Source: Opitutia bacterium (lineage in GTDB: Bacteria; Verrucomicrobiota; Verrucomicrobiia; Opitutales; Opitutaceae). From it: DNA of 47,543 nucleotides. Below, piece after piece: positions 9,581 to 17,942 of this stretch. Where the stretch lies: NCBI GenBank assembly GCA_947453695.1, contig CANGHW010000028.1, forward strand, positions 1 through 47,543, in the 5' to 3' direction. A model generated the notes under the pieces. It was not told the origin of the DNA and ran no database searches. It saw only the letters and a program-made list of their open reading frames with translations. The position numbers were made by a program, and so were the translations under genes. The first letter of the stretch is position 1, and each line of letters starts with the position of its first letter.

Positions 9581-10981
9581 TCAGGCGAGCAGCGTGGCGA
9601 TCGCGGCGCGGAGCCGTTCGTCGGACTCGGGGGCGCAAAAAGCGAAGTCGACCTCATAGCCGCCGGCGGGGAACTCGGCCTGGGTGGGGATATACCACGG
9701 ACCGCCGTCGCCATAGGCTGCGACTGCGACGGTGCGTCCAGGGCGGAGGCTCTGGGCGTGGAGCTGAAATTCCACGAAGGGCTCGGCCGGGAGTGAGAGG
9801 AAGACGTGGTCGTCGAGATGGAGCGCGCCGAGGACGAAAGGCGTGCGGCGGGCACAGCGTTCGAGGAGAGCGAGCTTGAAGGCGGGGCGGAGGCGGAGCG
9901 CGAGGGCGTCGGTGCGCGGGGCGAGCAACTCGCGGAGGGCGTCGGGACCGAGGACGGGATTGGGCGCGAGTTGGAGCTCGGTGGTGCGCCATGCGACGCG
10001 GGAGAGCGGAGCGGGGCGCAGCGTGGCGTCGGCAGCGACGAGTCCACGGTAGATGCGCTCGGTGAGGCGGGCGCGGGCAGCGGGCGTGCCGTCGTTGTAT
10101 TTGCCGGCGGCGATGTTGCCGGCGCAGCCCGTAAAGTAGAGGTGGGTGCAGGCGGGTTCGTCGCGCTGACGTTGCTTGCGGGCGAGGCCGCAGAAATCGC
10201 TGCTCACGCGGCCGTCGCCATAGTAGCTCATTGGGTGCGTGGCGTAAGTGTGGCAGGCGGCGATTTTTTCCGCGCCGTCGTAGAATGCGATGGTGCGGAG
10301 CAGTGGATCGACGAGGCCCTCGGGCAGGGCGAGAAGAGCGGGATCGGTGCACTTGCTGCCACGCATGGTGCGGATGCGGCCGTCGGGGCCGCGGTCGAGG
10401 CGGCGATTGGAGGCGACCTCGGCGATGCGGGCGCTGCCGGAGGCGACGTGGGTGACAGGGCGGGCGCGAGGCAGGGCAGCGGTGATGGCGGCGCGGGCGG
10501 AGGCGAGGCAGCGGGAGAAAAACTCGGCGTCAAAGATGCGCGGGAGATCGGGGTGGCGGGAGGCGAGGGCGGCAGCGGCGGGGCAGACTAGCGGGGCGTT
10601 GTGTTGGTGCACGCAATGCACCGCGACGCGGTCGGGCGTGGTGCCGGCGGCGGAGGCAAGGGCGGTGCGCCATGCGAGGTGAGCCTCGTTGAGGAGGCCG
10701 GTCCAATCGACGGTGCAAAGGACAATGGGCGCGCCGGCGCCGAGGAGAATAAGGCCGATGGCTTCGAGTGGATCGTCGACGGCGGTAGCGGACTTGATCC
10801 AACCGCCGCAGAGAGAGTGACCCATCGGAGGGGTGACGTCGAAGCGGAAGGAGGCGAGGCGGAGGTTGCGGGCGGAGGTGGCCGCCGCTTCAGCGGAGCG
10901 GAGGAGAGAGGGGGCGAGTGCGCCCGCGGTGCTGGCGGCGATAGTTGTTTGCAGGAAACGGCGGCGGGTGACGGTCGGCAT
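9581..10981 (-). CDS. Tat-exported neutral/alkaline ceramidase-like hydrolase
   Basis: The protein has 466 residues. A twin-arginine signal (TRRRFLQTTIAASTAGA) starts it. The body resembles the N-terminal catalytic domain of neutral/alkaline non-lysosomal ceramidase, with the opening FRFDVTPPMGHSLCGG, a histidine-rich loop CVHQHNAPLV and a second one YATHPMSYYG, both plausible metal ligands. TGCAGNIAAGKYN also fits the family. It is shorter than characterised ceramidases because the C-terminal immunoglobulin-like domain is missing. In Verrucomicrobia such proteins often sit beside sugar-processing genes, so ceramide should not be assumed as the substrate. It lies 43 bp after the SNF2 gene and 82 bp before the PVC cytochrome on the same strand. 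Confidence 0.75.
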   Translation of the reverse strand: MPTVTRRRFLQTTIAASTAGALAPSLLRSAEAAATSARNLRLASFRFDVTPPMGHSLCGGWIKSATAVDDPLEAIGLILLGAGAPIVLCTVDWTGLLNEAHLAWRTALASAAGTTPDRVAVHCVHQHNAPLVCPAAAALASRHPDLPRIFDAEFFSRCLASARAAITAALPRARPVTHVASGSARIAEVASNRRLDRGPDGRIRTMRGSKCTDPALLALPEGLVDPLLRTIAFYDGAEKIAACHTYATHPMSYYGDGRVSSDFCGLARKQRQRDEPACTHLYFTGCAGNIAAGKYNDGTPAARARLTERIYRGLVAADATLRPAPLSRVAWRTTELQLAPNPVLGPDALRELLAPRTDALALRLRPAFKLALLERCARRTPFVLGALHLDDHVFLSLPAEPFVEFQLHAQSLRPGRTVAVAAYGDGGPWYIPTQAEFPAGGYEVDFAFCAPESDERLRAAIATLLA

Positions 10982-11024
10982 GGAGTTGGGGCGAAGCCGC
11001 GAAGTGGGGAAGTGAGGGGACGGA

Positions 11025-13631
11025 TTACTTCAGAAGCGACTTGAGGTCGGCGAGGGAGAGTTTGGCGGAGGCGGCGTCGCTGGCTTCGAAGACGTTGGCG
11101 AGGAGGAGGCGCTTCTCGTCTTGGAGAGCGAGGACCTTTTCTTCGACGGTGCCGGCGGCGATGAGCTTGTAGCTCGTGACGACGCGTTTTTGGCCGATGC
11201 GGTGGGCGCGGTCGGTGGCTTGGGCCTCGGCGGCGGGATTCCACCACGGGTCAAAGTGAACGACGGTGTCGGCGGCGGTGAGGTTGAGACCGGTGCCGCC
11301 GGCTTTGAGCGAGAGCAGAAACACCGGCGGAGCGTCGGGTGCGGCGGTGTTTTGGAAGCGGTCGACCTGGGCTTGGCGCGCGGTGGTGGACATCGAGCCG
11401 TCGAGGTAGGCGTAGGCGATGCCTTGGGTTTCGAGGTCGGCGCGGAGGAGGGCGAGGAGTGAGGTGAACTGCGAGAACACGAGGAGGCGGTGGCCGTCGT
11501 CGAGGGCTTCGGCGAGGAGTTCGCGGAAGGATTCGAGTTTCGCGGAGTCGGTGAAGTTGGGCTGAGAGCTAAGTGTGGAGCGCTGAGAGTCGGAATTGGG
11601 GGAGTCGGCGTTGGCGGCGAAAGAGTCGGAATCACGGGCTGGAAAGCCCGTGCCACTGACCAGGCGGGGGTCGCAGCAGATTTGGCGAAGGCGGAGGAGC
11701 TGGGTGAGGGCGGCGAACTGGAGCTTGCCCTCGCTGGCGCCAGCGGCCTCGAGGTCAATGAGTTCCCGTTCGGATTTTTCCTGAGTATCGCGGTAGAGCT
11801 TGGCCTGGGCGGGGGTGAGTTCGCACCAGATCGTTTGCTCCAATTTTTCGGGAAGCTCGGGGGCGACGGCGCGTTTGGTGCGGCGGAGAATGTAGGGCGC
11901 GGTTTGGGCGCGGAGGCGTTCGTCGAACCAGGCGCGTTCGTCGCCGCGGAGGCCGGTGGGCACGCGCGTAAGGTAGCCGGGGAGCAGGAATTCGAAGAGG
12001 GAGCGGAGGTCGTCGAGCGAGTTTTCGAGTGGGGTGCCAGTGAGGAGGAACCGGGCGCGGGCGCGAAGGGCGCGGAGGGCGGCGGCGTTTTGCGAGCGGC
12101 GGTTTTTGATGTGCTGGGCTTCGTCGGCGATGACGCACGCAAACTCGACGGAGGTGAACAGGCCTTGGTCGCGGGCGAGTGTGCCGTAGCTCGTGACGAT
12201 CAGGTCGCAGGCGGCGATGTCGGCGGCAGTCTCGAGGCGGTGGGAGGCGTGGTGGACGAAGGTGCGGAGCTGCGGGGCGAAGCGAGCGGACTCACGGCGC
12301 CAGTTCTCGAGGAGGCTGGCGGGGCAGACGACGAGCGAAGCTCGTGGGGAAGAGCTGAGAGCCGAGGGCTGAGAGCTGAGTGCAGGAGACTGAGCGGTCA
12401 GGGAGGGGGTTCGGCGGAGATTAGGGTTGAAGGGCGCAGCGGGAGACGGCGCGTTGGGGACAACGCGCCCTACCGCGGAAAGCAGCGCAAGGGCTTGGAG
12501 GGTTTTGCCGAGGCCCATTTCGTCGGCGAGGATGCCGGCGAGTTGGTGGCGGTGGAGGTGCCAGAGCCAGGCGACGCCGAGGCGTTGATAGGGGCGGAGG
12601 AGGGCGTCGAGGTCGGCGGGGATCGGCGCGGGGGCGAGGGTGGAGAGGTTCTTAAGCGCGGCGCCGCGCTGGCGCCAGGACTCGGGCGGTTGGAAACCCG
12701 GGGAGAGTTCTTCGAGAATGTCCTGGGTCTCGGCGATGCGGGCGGCGCTGACGCGTTGGGTGCGACGAGGCGCGACCGCGGCGGTGGGATCGCCCGAGAG
12801 GGCGCGTTGGGCGGTGGCGAGTTTGGCGAGTTTCTCTTTGTCGAAGAGGAAGACTTTGCCGTCGGACTCGAGGTAGCCGCGGTTGGTGGCGACGGCGGAG
12901 CGGAGGGCGGTTTCGTCGGAGGAGCCGGCGCGGAGGGCGACGGTGACGGAGAAGCTGTCGCCCGTCTCGGTGACCTCGGTGGCGATCTCGGCGGTGCGAA
13001 GGTGGGTAGTGTTTTTTTCGAAGTTGGGCGTGGGCTCGGCGCCCCAGGTATCGCGGAGGCGGAGGAGGTGGGCGGCGAGGAAGTTGAGGACCTTGTGGCG
13101 GTCACGGAGCCACCATTTGCGATTGGAGGGTTCGAGAATGAAGCCGTTTTCCTTAAGGAGCGACAGCATGTCGGCGTAACGCGGGTGCTCGCGGGAGGGG
13201 AGCGTGAGAGCGAGAAACTGCTCGGAGCCGTCGATCGTGGCGGCGGTGCCGGCGGGGCGTTGAGGGACGGCGGCCGTGGCGCGAGCGGCGGCGGTGGCGA
13301 TCGTGGCCTTGGTGGCGGAAGCGGGCGCGCGGAGGAAAATGGAGACCCCGGAGAGGGTGCCGTCGTCGTTCCAGGAGATAGGGGCGGAGGTGCCGACCCA
13401 GAAAAAGACAGACTGGCCGCGGACGGCGTTGACGAGATCAGAGAGACGGGCGCGGGTGAGCTGGATGATCTGCGGGGGAGTCTGCGCGCCGGACCAGCGC
13501 TGGAGGAGGACGAGGGCGGGGATGATCTCCGCGGGAGGCGGGGAGGTGCCGAGGGAGACTTCGACTTTGACCACGATGGCGTCGCGGGGAGCGGCAGAGG
13601 CAAGGTTGGGTGGCAGAAGGAAGCGGAGCAT
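11025..13631 (-). CDS. SNF2-family DEAD/DEAH helicase
   Basis: The protein has about 868 residues from the ATG at 13631, where the conserved-looking segment MLRFLLPP begins. The frame continues to an ATG at 13736, but that codon overlaps the start of the divergent sigma-factor gene and is disfavoured. Motif I is LADEMGLGKT and motif II is IADEAQHIKN. The helicase C domain has LLVFSQFTSLL, LSLKAGGTGLNLTAA and ATDRAHRIGQ. It is a DNA-dependent ATPase that would translocate on duplex DNA, acting in the cytoplasm on transcription or repair complexes. Two low-complexity Ser/Pro/Ala insertions interrupt the fold, just before VVCPASLLENW and after CCDPRLV. Each is encoded by a REP-like element (listed separately). 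The frame stays intact. Confidence 0.88.
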   Translation of the reverse strand: MLRFLLPPNLASAAPRDAIVVKVEVSLGTSPPPAEIIPALVLLQRWSGAQTPPQIIQLTRARLSDLVNAVRGQSVFFWVGTSAPISWNDDGTLSGVSIFLRAPASATKATIATAAARATAAVPQRPAGTAATIDGSEQFLALTLPSREHPRYADMLSLLKENGFILEPSNRKWWLRDRHKVLNFLAAHLLRLRDTWGAEPTPNFEKNTTHLRTAEIATEVTETGDSFSVTVALRAGSSDETALRSAVATNRGYLESDGKVFLFDKEKLAKLATAQRALSGDPTAAVAPRRTQRVSAARIAETQDILEELSPGFQPPESWRQRGAALKNLSTLAPAPIPADLDALLRPYQRLGVAWLWHLHRHQLAGILADEMGLGKTLQALALLSAVGRVVPNAPSPAAPFNPNLRRTPSLTAQSPALSSQPSALSSSPRASLVVCPASLLENWRRESARFAPQLRTFVHHASHRLETAADIAACDLIVTSYGTLARDQGLFTSVEFACVIADEAQHIKNRRSQNAAALRALRARARFLLTGTPLENSLDDLRSLFEFLLPGYLTRVPTGLRGDERAWFDERLRAQTAPYILRRTKRAVAPELPEKLEQTIWCELTPAQAKLYRDTQEKSERELIDLEAAGASEGKLQFAALTQLLRLRQICCDPRLVSGTGFPARDSDSFAANADSPNSDSQRSTLSSQPNFTDSAKLESFRELLAEALDDGHRLLVFSQFTSLLALLRADLETQGIAYAYLDGSMSTTARQAQVDRFQNTAAPDAPPVFLLSLKAGGTGLNLTAADTVVHFDPWWNPAAEAQATDRAHRIGQKRVVTSYKLIAAGTVEEKVLALQDEKRLLLANVFEASDAASAKLSLADLKSLLK
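11550..11662. repeat. REP-like element inserted in frame in the SNF2 gene (copy A)
   Basis: This stretch encodes about 37 low-complexity residues between the conserved helicase segments CCDPRLV and SAKLESF, where SNF2 proteins normally have a short loop. It contains a perfect 8-bp stem (11633-11640 with 11645-11652, loop GGAA). It also contains GGGCTGAGAGCTAAGTG at 11559-11575, which matches copy B at 16 of 17 positions. The boundaries are estimated from where the helicase homology stops and resumes. Confidence 0.65.
12345..12475. repeat. REP-like element inserted in frame in the SNF2 gene (copy B)
   Basis: This stretch encodes about 43 residues rich in Ser, Pro and Ala between helicase motif I and VVCPASLLENW. 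It contains a perfect 9-bp stem (GGCGCGTTG at 12448-12456 with CAACGCGCC at 12461-12469, loop GGGA). It also contains GGGCTGAGAGCTGAGTG at 12366-12382, shared with copy A. CTGAGAGC-type words recur through 12345-12395. The boundaries are estimated. Confidence 0.65.
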
Positions 13632-13734
13632 CGCGGGAAAAGGGATGGATTGGCGGGGGGCGCGGGCGGCGTCCAATGCGAAAATGAGCTCGCGCGGGAA
13701 TAAACCGTCGGCGCTAGCTCTCTGAGCACGTAAC

Positions 13735-14286
13735 ATGAGTAATGATGCCTTTACGCAACTGGTGGACGCGCACTATGTGTCGCTCTACCGGTTCGCGCTC
13801 AGTCTGGCGCGGCGGGACGCGGATGCGTGCGACCTCGTGCAGCAGACATTTTATATCTGGGCGACGAAGGGCGACGCGTTGCGCGAGGAGGGGAAGGCGA
13901 AGTCGTGGCTGTTTACGACACTGTATCGGGAGTTTCTGCGCGGGCGCCGGCGCGAGGCGCGATCGACCTCGATCGAGGATTTGCCGCCGAGCGAACAGGA
14001 GATCGCGGCCGAGGAAGTAGATCGCGTGGCAAAGCTGGACGCGGCGTCGGTCGTGGTGGCATTGCAATCGGTCGACGAGACGTTTCGTGCGCCGCTGACG
14101 TTATTCTATCTGGAGGATCTGTCGTATTTGGAAATCGCTGCGGCGCTCGACGTGCCGATCGGCACGGTGATGTCGCGGCTATCGCGGGGAAAAACGCAAT
14201 TGCGCGCGGCGCTGCAGCGCGAGGAAGAGGTGGCGAAATCGAAAGTCGTGCCGTTCGGCGGCACGGCCGGGAGGAAACAAGCATGA
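13735..14286 (+). CDS. ECF-type RNA polymerase sigma factor
   Basis: The protein has 183 residues with the two domains of an extracytoplasmic-function sigma factor. Region 2 spans about residues 5-70 (FTQLVDAHYVSLYRFALSL, ACDLVQQTFYIWATKG). Region 4 spans about 105-160 with the helix-turn-helix LEIAAALDVPIGTVMSRLSR. Its stop overlaps the ATG of the next gene (ATGA at 14283-14286), so it is translationally coupled to the membrane protein that probably acts as its anti-sigma factor. It directs polymerase to its own regulon. The signal sensed is unknown, and no autoregulatory promoter motif could be recognised upstream. Confidence 0.92.
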   Translation: MSNDAFTQLVDAHYVSLYRFALSLARRDADACDLVQQTFYIWATKGDALREEGKAKSWLFTTLYREFLRGRRREARSTSIEDLPPSEQEIAAEEVDRVAKLDAASVVVALQSVDETFRAPLTLFYLEDLSYLEIAAALDVPIGTVMSRLSRGKTQLRAALQREEEVAKSKVVPFGGTAGRKQA

Positions 14287-15101
14287 ACAACCAAGAAGCA
14301 AAATTTGTCCTCGGGGCGTATCGCCCGGGCGGTCAGGACGCGGGCGATCCCGCGATGGCGCAGGCGTTGGAGCAGGCGAAGAACGACCCGGCGCTCGGCG
14401 CGTGGTTTGCCCGCGAACAGGCGCATGATGCGGCGGTGACGGCGAAGCTGCGCGAAGTGACGCCACCCGCAGGGCTGCGGGCGGCAATCCTGACGGGAGC
14501 GAAAGTAAGCGGGGTTGCGGGGCGGGCAGCGAGAGCCGAGGCCAAGTCCCGTCAAGCGGACGCGCGCGAGGGACGGGCGATGACCTCACAGGCGTGGTGG
14601 CGTCAGCCGGTCTGGCTCGCGGCAGCCGCGGCGGTCGCGCTACTTCTGACTGTGCTGGCGGGCTGGCGACTCATGCCGGTGCGCGGAAACACGTTCGAAG
14701 AGTTCGCGGTAAACTTCGTGGACCGTGGATTTCGCCTGCCGAAACACAGCGAAGATATCGCGGTGCTGAAGACGTGGTTGAGCGAGCAGCATGGGCCGTT
14801 GCCCGAGGCGCTGCCGGCGAAGTTTGCGGAGTTGCAGGCGCTGGGCTGCAAAAAGCTGGAGTTCCGCGGGCACGATGTGTCGCTGATGTGCTTTGAGCGG
14901 GGCGGGAAGGAGTTTCACGTGTTCGTGGCCCGGCTCGATGACGTTGGACGCGGACAGGGATCGGGAACCAGCGAGGCGACGGCGCCGCGCTTTATTGACG
15001 AGGCGAAGGTCGGTCTCGTGGCGGCGACCTGGTTCGACGCTAAAAACCGCTATGTCGTGGTGAGCGATGCCGGCATGGCGGCGCTGAAAGGGGTTTTGTA
15101 G
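14283..15101 (+). CDS. predicted membrane anti-sigma factor
   Basis: The protein has 272 residues. The start is fixed by the ATGA overlap with the sigma-factor stop. Residues of about 1-100 are a soluble, Ala/Arg-rich cytoplasmic part. A single membrane helix follows (VWLAAAAAVALLLTVLAG, about 107-124). The remaining 145 residues would lie in the periplasm and contain two cysteines in ALGCKKLEFRGHDVSLMCF that might form a disulfide. No HxxxCxxC zinc anti-sigma motif is present. The role as anti-sigma factor is inferred from gene order, coupling and topology, not from a recognised domain. Confidence 0.72.
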   Translation: MNNQEAKFVLGAYRPGGQDAGDPAMAQALEQAKNDPALGAWFAREQAHDAAVTAKLREVTPPAGLRAAILTGAKVSGVAGRAARAEAKSRQADAREGRAMTSQAWWRQPVWLAAAAAVALLLTVLAGWRLMPVRGNTFEEFAVNFVDRGFRLPKHSEDIAVLKTWLSEQHGPLPEALPAKFAELQALGCKKLEFRGHDVSLMCFERGGKEFHVFVARLDDVGRGQGSGTSEATAPRFIDEAKVGLVAATWFDAKNRYVVVSDAGMAALKGVL

Positions 15102-15206
15102 CGTGAGGCGGGCGGGCGAGGCAGCACGTGCCGTGGCCGAACCCGGCCCCGGCAGCGTCGGGGGCATTGGCTCGCGCTCCGGACTTGGCGACGGAAATTG
15201 AGCGAG

Positions 15207-17123
15207 CTAATCGCGGGAGGCGTCGCCGGGTGGCATGGGGTCCCAGCCGCGATCGCCCTTGGCCTGACGACCGGTGACGGCATCGCTGGCGAACATCTGG
15301 TCAAAGGCTTCGATCCGCTTGCGGGCCTCGCTGAAGTATTTGTCGTCGTCCTCCCAAAACTCGGCGAGTTCGCGCACGCTGGCCTCGTCGTGTTGCTTAA
15401 AGGTGCGGGCGGCACGAAGAGCTTGGTGACCGCGGAAGCCGACGGCGCGCAAAACGTCGACGCCGAGCTCCAGCGAGCTCCCCAGGGTCTCGCGGTAGAA
15501 GGTTTCCACGCCGCGTTTTTGGAATTCGAAGGCGTGCACTCGGCCGGCAGCCCGCGCAAAGATTTTGAGGTGCGGAAAGTGTTTTTGGACGGTTTCGACG
15601 AGTGCGACGGATTTGGCTTCGTCGTCGATGGCGATGACAATCAGCTTGGCGTGTGCGGCACCGGCGGCGTGCAGGAGATCGACGCGGGTCGCATCGCCAT
15701 AGAAGACCTTGAGTCCGATGCGGCGGACCACTTCGACTTGCTCCGGGTCGAGATCGAGGACCGTCGTGCCTACGCCGTTGGCGCGAAGGAGTCGCCCGAC
15801 AATATGGCCGAAGCGGCCGAAGCCGGCGATGATGACGGGGTTTTCCTGCGAGGCCGGGTCGATTTGATCGGCGGCACGTGCCGGCGGTGTGGGCCGGGCG
15901 AAGTGGGGCTGAACGAACTTTTCGTTGAAGACGAATAGTAAGGGCGTGATCGCCATCGAGAGTGCCACGGTGGCCGTCAGCGGGGCGGCTTGGGCGGCGG
16001 TGAAGACGTGGTGATCGACCACGAAGGAGAGGAGGACGAAGGCGAACTCACCGCCCTGGGCGAGGGCAAAGGAGAAGAGCAGACCCTCGGGCGTCGCGAG
16101 GCGGAAGATCCGGGCGAGCACGAAGAGGATCAGGAATTTTACGGTGAGCAGGGCGAAGACGAGACCGGCAATGAGGCCGGGCGACGTGCGGAGCAGGGCG
16201 AAGTCAATCTGGGCGCCGACAGTGATGAAAAAGAGGCCGAGGAGCAGGCCCTTGAACGGACCGATGTCGGCCTCGAGTTCGTGGCGGTATTCGCTGTTAG
16301 CGAGAACGACACCGGCCACGAAGGTGCCGAGGGCCGCGGAGAGACCGACGAGCTGCATAGTAAGTGAAACCGAAATCACGAGGAGCAAGGCGGCGGCAGT
16401 GAAGAGTTCGCGGATCTCGGTGCGCGCGATAATGCGGAAGACGGGGTTCACGAGATAGCGTCCGGCGGCAATGATGCCGGCGACGACGGCAATCACGACG
16501 AGCGTTTGTTGCCAGCCAGCGAGCGAGGCGATCCCGCTGGCGCCGTGGGCGGCGGCGGCATCCGGTAGTGCGTCAACTGTGGAGGCGGCGACTGCAGGCG
16601 TAGCGGGTTCGAGCGCGAGGAGCGGGAGGAGGGCGAGGATGGGAATGACGGCGATGTCCTGGAAGAGCAGGACGGCGAACGCGGACTCGCCGGCAGGAGT
16701 TTTGAGTTGGCCGCGTTCTTGCAGCGATTGGAGCACGATGGCGGTCGACGACATCGCGAGAATGAGTCCGGCCGCGAAGGGTAGTCGCCAGCCGAGGCCC
16801 AGCGCGGCACCGATGAGAGCGATCACCAGGGCCGTGCCAAAAACTTGGAGCCCACCGAGACCGAGGAGTTGCACCCGGAGTTTCCACAGGAGGGCGGGCT
16901 GGAGTTCGAGGCCGACGAGGAAGAGCATCATCACGACACCGAACTCGGCGAAGTGCATGACATCGCCGGTGCGGTCGCCGACGAGGTTGAGCGCATGGGG
17001 CCCAATGATAACCCCGGCGAGAAGATAGCCGAGCACGGAGCCGAGCCCAAGGCGCTTGGCGAGCGGCACCGTGATAACTGCGGCAACTAGGTAGATAAAG
17101 GCGTGGAAAAGGAGGGAATCCAT
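15207..17123 (-). CDS. KefB/KefC-type CPA2 cation:proton antiporter with RCK domain
   Basis: The protein has 638 residues, close to E. coli KefC (620). The N-terminal two thirds hold about twelve membrane helices of the Na+/H+ exchanger fold, including LGYLLAGVIIGPHAL, MSSTAIVLQSL and LLFQDIAVIPILAL. A cytoplasmic RCK_N domain follows from about residue 430, with the nucleotide-binding loop IIAGFGRFGHIVG and the acidic LDLDPEQVE. Kef systems export K+ in exchange for H+ to acidify the cytoplasm during electrophile stress. A 40-residue Ala/Pro-rich loop near residues 175-215 is longer than in KefC. It sits 57 bp downstream of a KefF-like gene, matching the kefFC arrangement. Confidence 0.9.
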   Translation of the reverse strand: MDSLLFHAFIYLVAAVITVPLAKRLGLGSVLGYLLAGVIIGPHALNLVGDRTGDVMHFAEFGVVMMLFLVGLELQPALLWKLRVQLLGLGGLQVFGTALVIALIGAALGLGWRLPFAAGLILAMSSTAIVLQSLQERGQLKTPAGESAFAVLLFQDIAVIPILALLPLLALEPATPAVAASTVDALPDAAAAHGASGIASLAGWQQTLVVIAVVAGIIAAGRYLVNPVFRIIARTEIRELFTAAALLLVISVSLTMQLVGLSAALGTFVAGVVLANSEYRHELEADIGPFKGLLLGLFFITVGAQIDFALLRTSPGLIAGLVFALLTVKFLILFVLARIFRLATPEGLLFSFALAQGGEFAFVLLSFVVDHHVFTAAQAAPLTATVALSMAITPLLFVFNEKFVQPHFARPTPPARAADQIDPASQENPVIIAGFGRFGHIVGRLLRANGVGTTVLDLDPEQVEVVRRIGLKVFYGDATRVDLLHAAGAAHAKLIVIAIDDEAKSVALVETVQKHFPHLKIFARAAGRVHAFEFQKRGVETFYRETLGSSLELGVDVLRAVGFRGHQALRAARTFKQHDEASVRELAEFWEDDDKYFSEARKRIEAFDQMFASDAVTGRQAKGDRGWDPMPPGDASRD

Positions 17124-17180
17124 GGAGTGCGATGGCCCGAGATCCCGGGGCCATTGACCGAGAAGGAAAATGACCGGCTT

Positions 17181-17765
17181 CTAAGGTTTGGCGATAGAAG
17201 GAGGCGTGACGGAGGCCGGGGCAGGTTGGCCGTCGCGCAGGTTGGCGAGGACTTGAGTGTAACGGGCGATGTGGGGAGAAAGGGAGGTAGCTTCGCCGAG
17301 GCGGCTCGCATGGTGGATCACGAATGGATCCAGCCAGGTCATGCCGCAGAGTCGGGCGGTTTGTTCAAATGGCGCGAGGAGTTCGCGCATGGTGAAGTGA
17401 TTGTGCCCCTCGCGGGTGTAGGCGTGTGCGCTTCCGCCGGTGGTGATCGCCGAAAGGAGCGATTTGCCCTGGAGCCGCGTGCCCGTGGGGCCGTAGGCGA
17501 AGCCGTATTCGAGCACGAGATCGAGCCACTCCTTGAGAAGTGCGGGGGCGCTATACCAATAAAAAGGATGTTGAAATACGATCACGTCGTGGGCGAGCAA
17601 CTGCTCCTGCTCGCGCGGGACATCGATCTGGAAATCAGGATACACCTCGTAAAGATCGTGGAAGGTGACGCCCGGAACTTGGCGCGCAGCCGTGGCCAGA
17701 TGACGGTTGACGCGCGATTTTTGCAGCGCGGGGTGGGCGAATAGAACAAGGACGCGGGCAGGCAC
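17181..17765 (-). CDS. KefF/KefG-like NAD(P)H quinone oxidoreductase (flavodoxin fold)
   Basis: The protein has 194 residues. The flavodoxin-like fold opens with VLVLFAHPALQKSRVNRHL, the FMN/FAD phosphate-binding loop. It continues with VIVFQHPFYWYSAPALLKEWLD and the glycine-rich LLSAITTGGSAHAY. In enterobacteria KefF binds KefC and activates it while reducing quinones. The adjacent KefC homologue on the same strand makes the same ancillary role likely. The start is a GTG at 17765; no in-frame ATG fits better. The C-terminal 20 residues are Ala/Pro-rich and probably unstructured. Confidence 0.88.
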   Translation of the reverse strand: MPARVLVLFAHPALQKSRVNRHLATAARQVPGVTFHDLYEVYPDFQIDVPREQEQLLAHDVIVFQHPFYWYSAPALLKEWLDLVLEYGFAYGPTGTRLQGKSLLSAITTGGSAHAYTREGHNHFTMRELLAPFEQTARLCGMTWLDPFVIHHASRLGEATSLSPHIARYTQVLANLRDGQPAPASVTPPSIAKP

Positions 17766-17942
17766 GCAGGAGCAGTAGACGAGAGGTGGAATCGGGCAAG
17801 CCAGACCGGGGAGTTCCTGCCGTTACGGGATGGGGCGATCGGAGCGTGCAGAGGATGCCAAGGGTGCGTTGGGGGGAGTGTGTGTGCTGGATAATTTTGG
17901 CCTTGGGTGTGTGGTGAGGAATGAGCAACGTCAGTAACCCGC

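Noticed and set aside
9499..10047. 183-codon N-terminal extension of the PVC cytochrome
   Set aside because: It is antisense-like low-complexity Pro/Ser sequence overlapping the ceramidase-like gene and would bury the signal peptide.
11490..13703. Long plus-strand open frame opposite the helicase
   Set aside because: It is a GC-rich antisense shadow with Gly/Glu/Ala-rich translation and no domains, while the minus strand encodes clear helicase motifs.
13632..13736. N-terminal extension of the SNF2 helicase to the ATG at 13736
   Set aside because: It overlaps the start of the divergent sigma-factor gene and lacks family-like sequence; the ATG at 13631 fits better.
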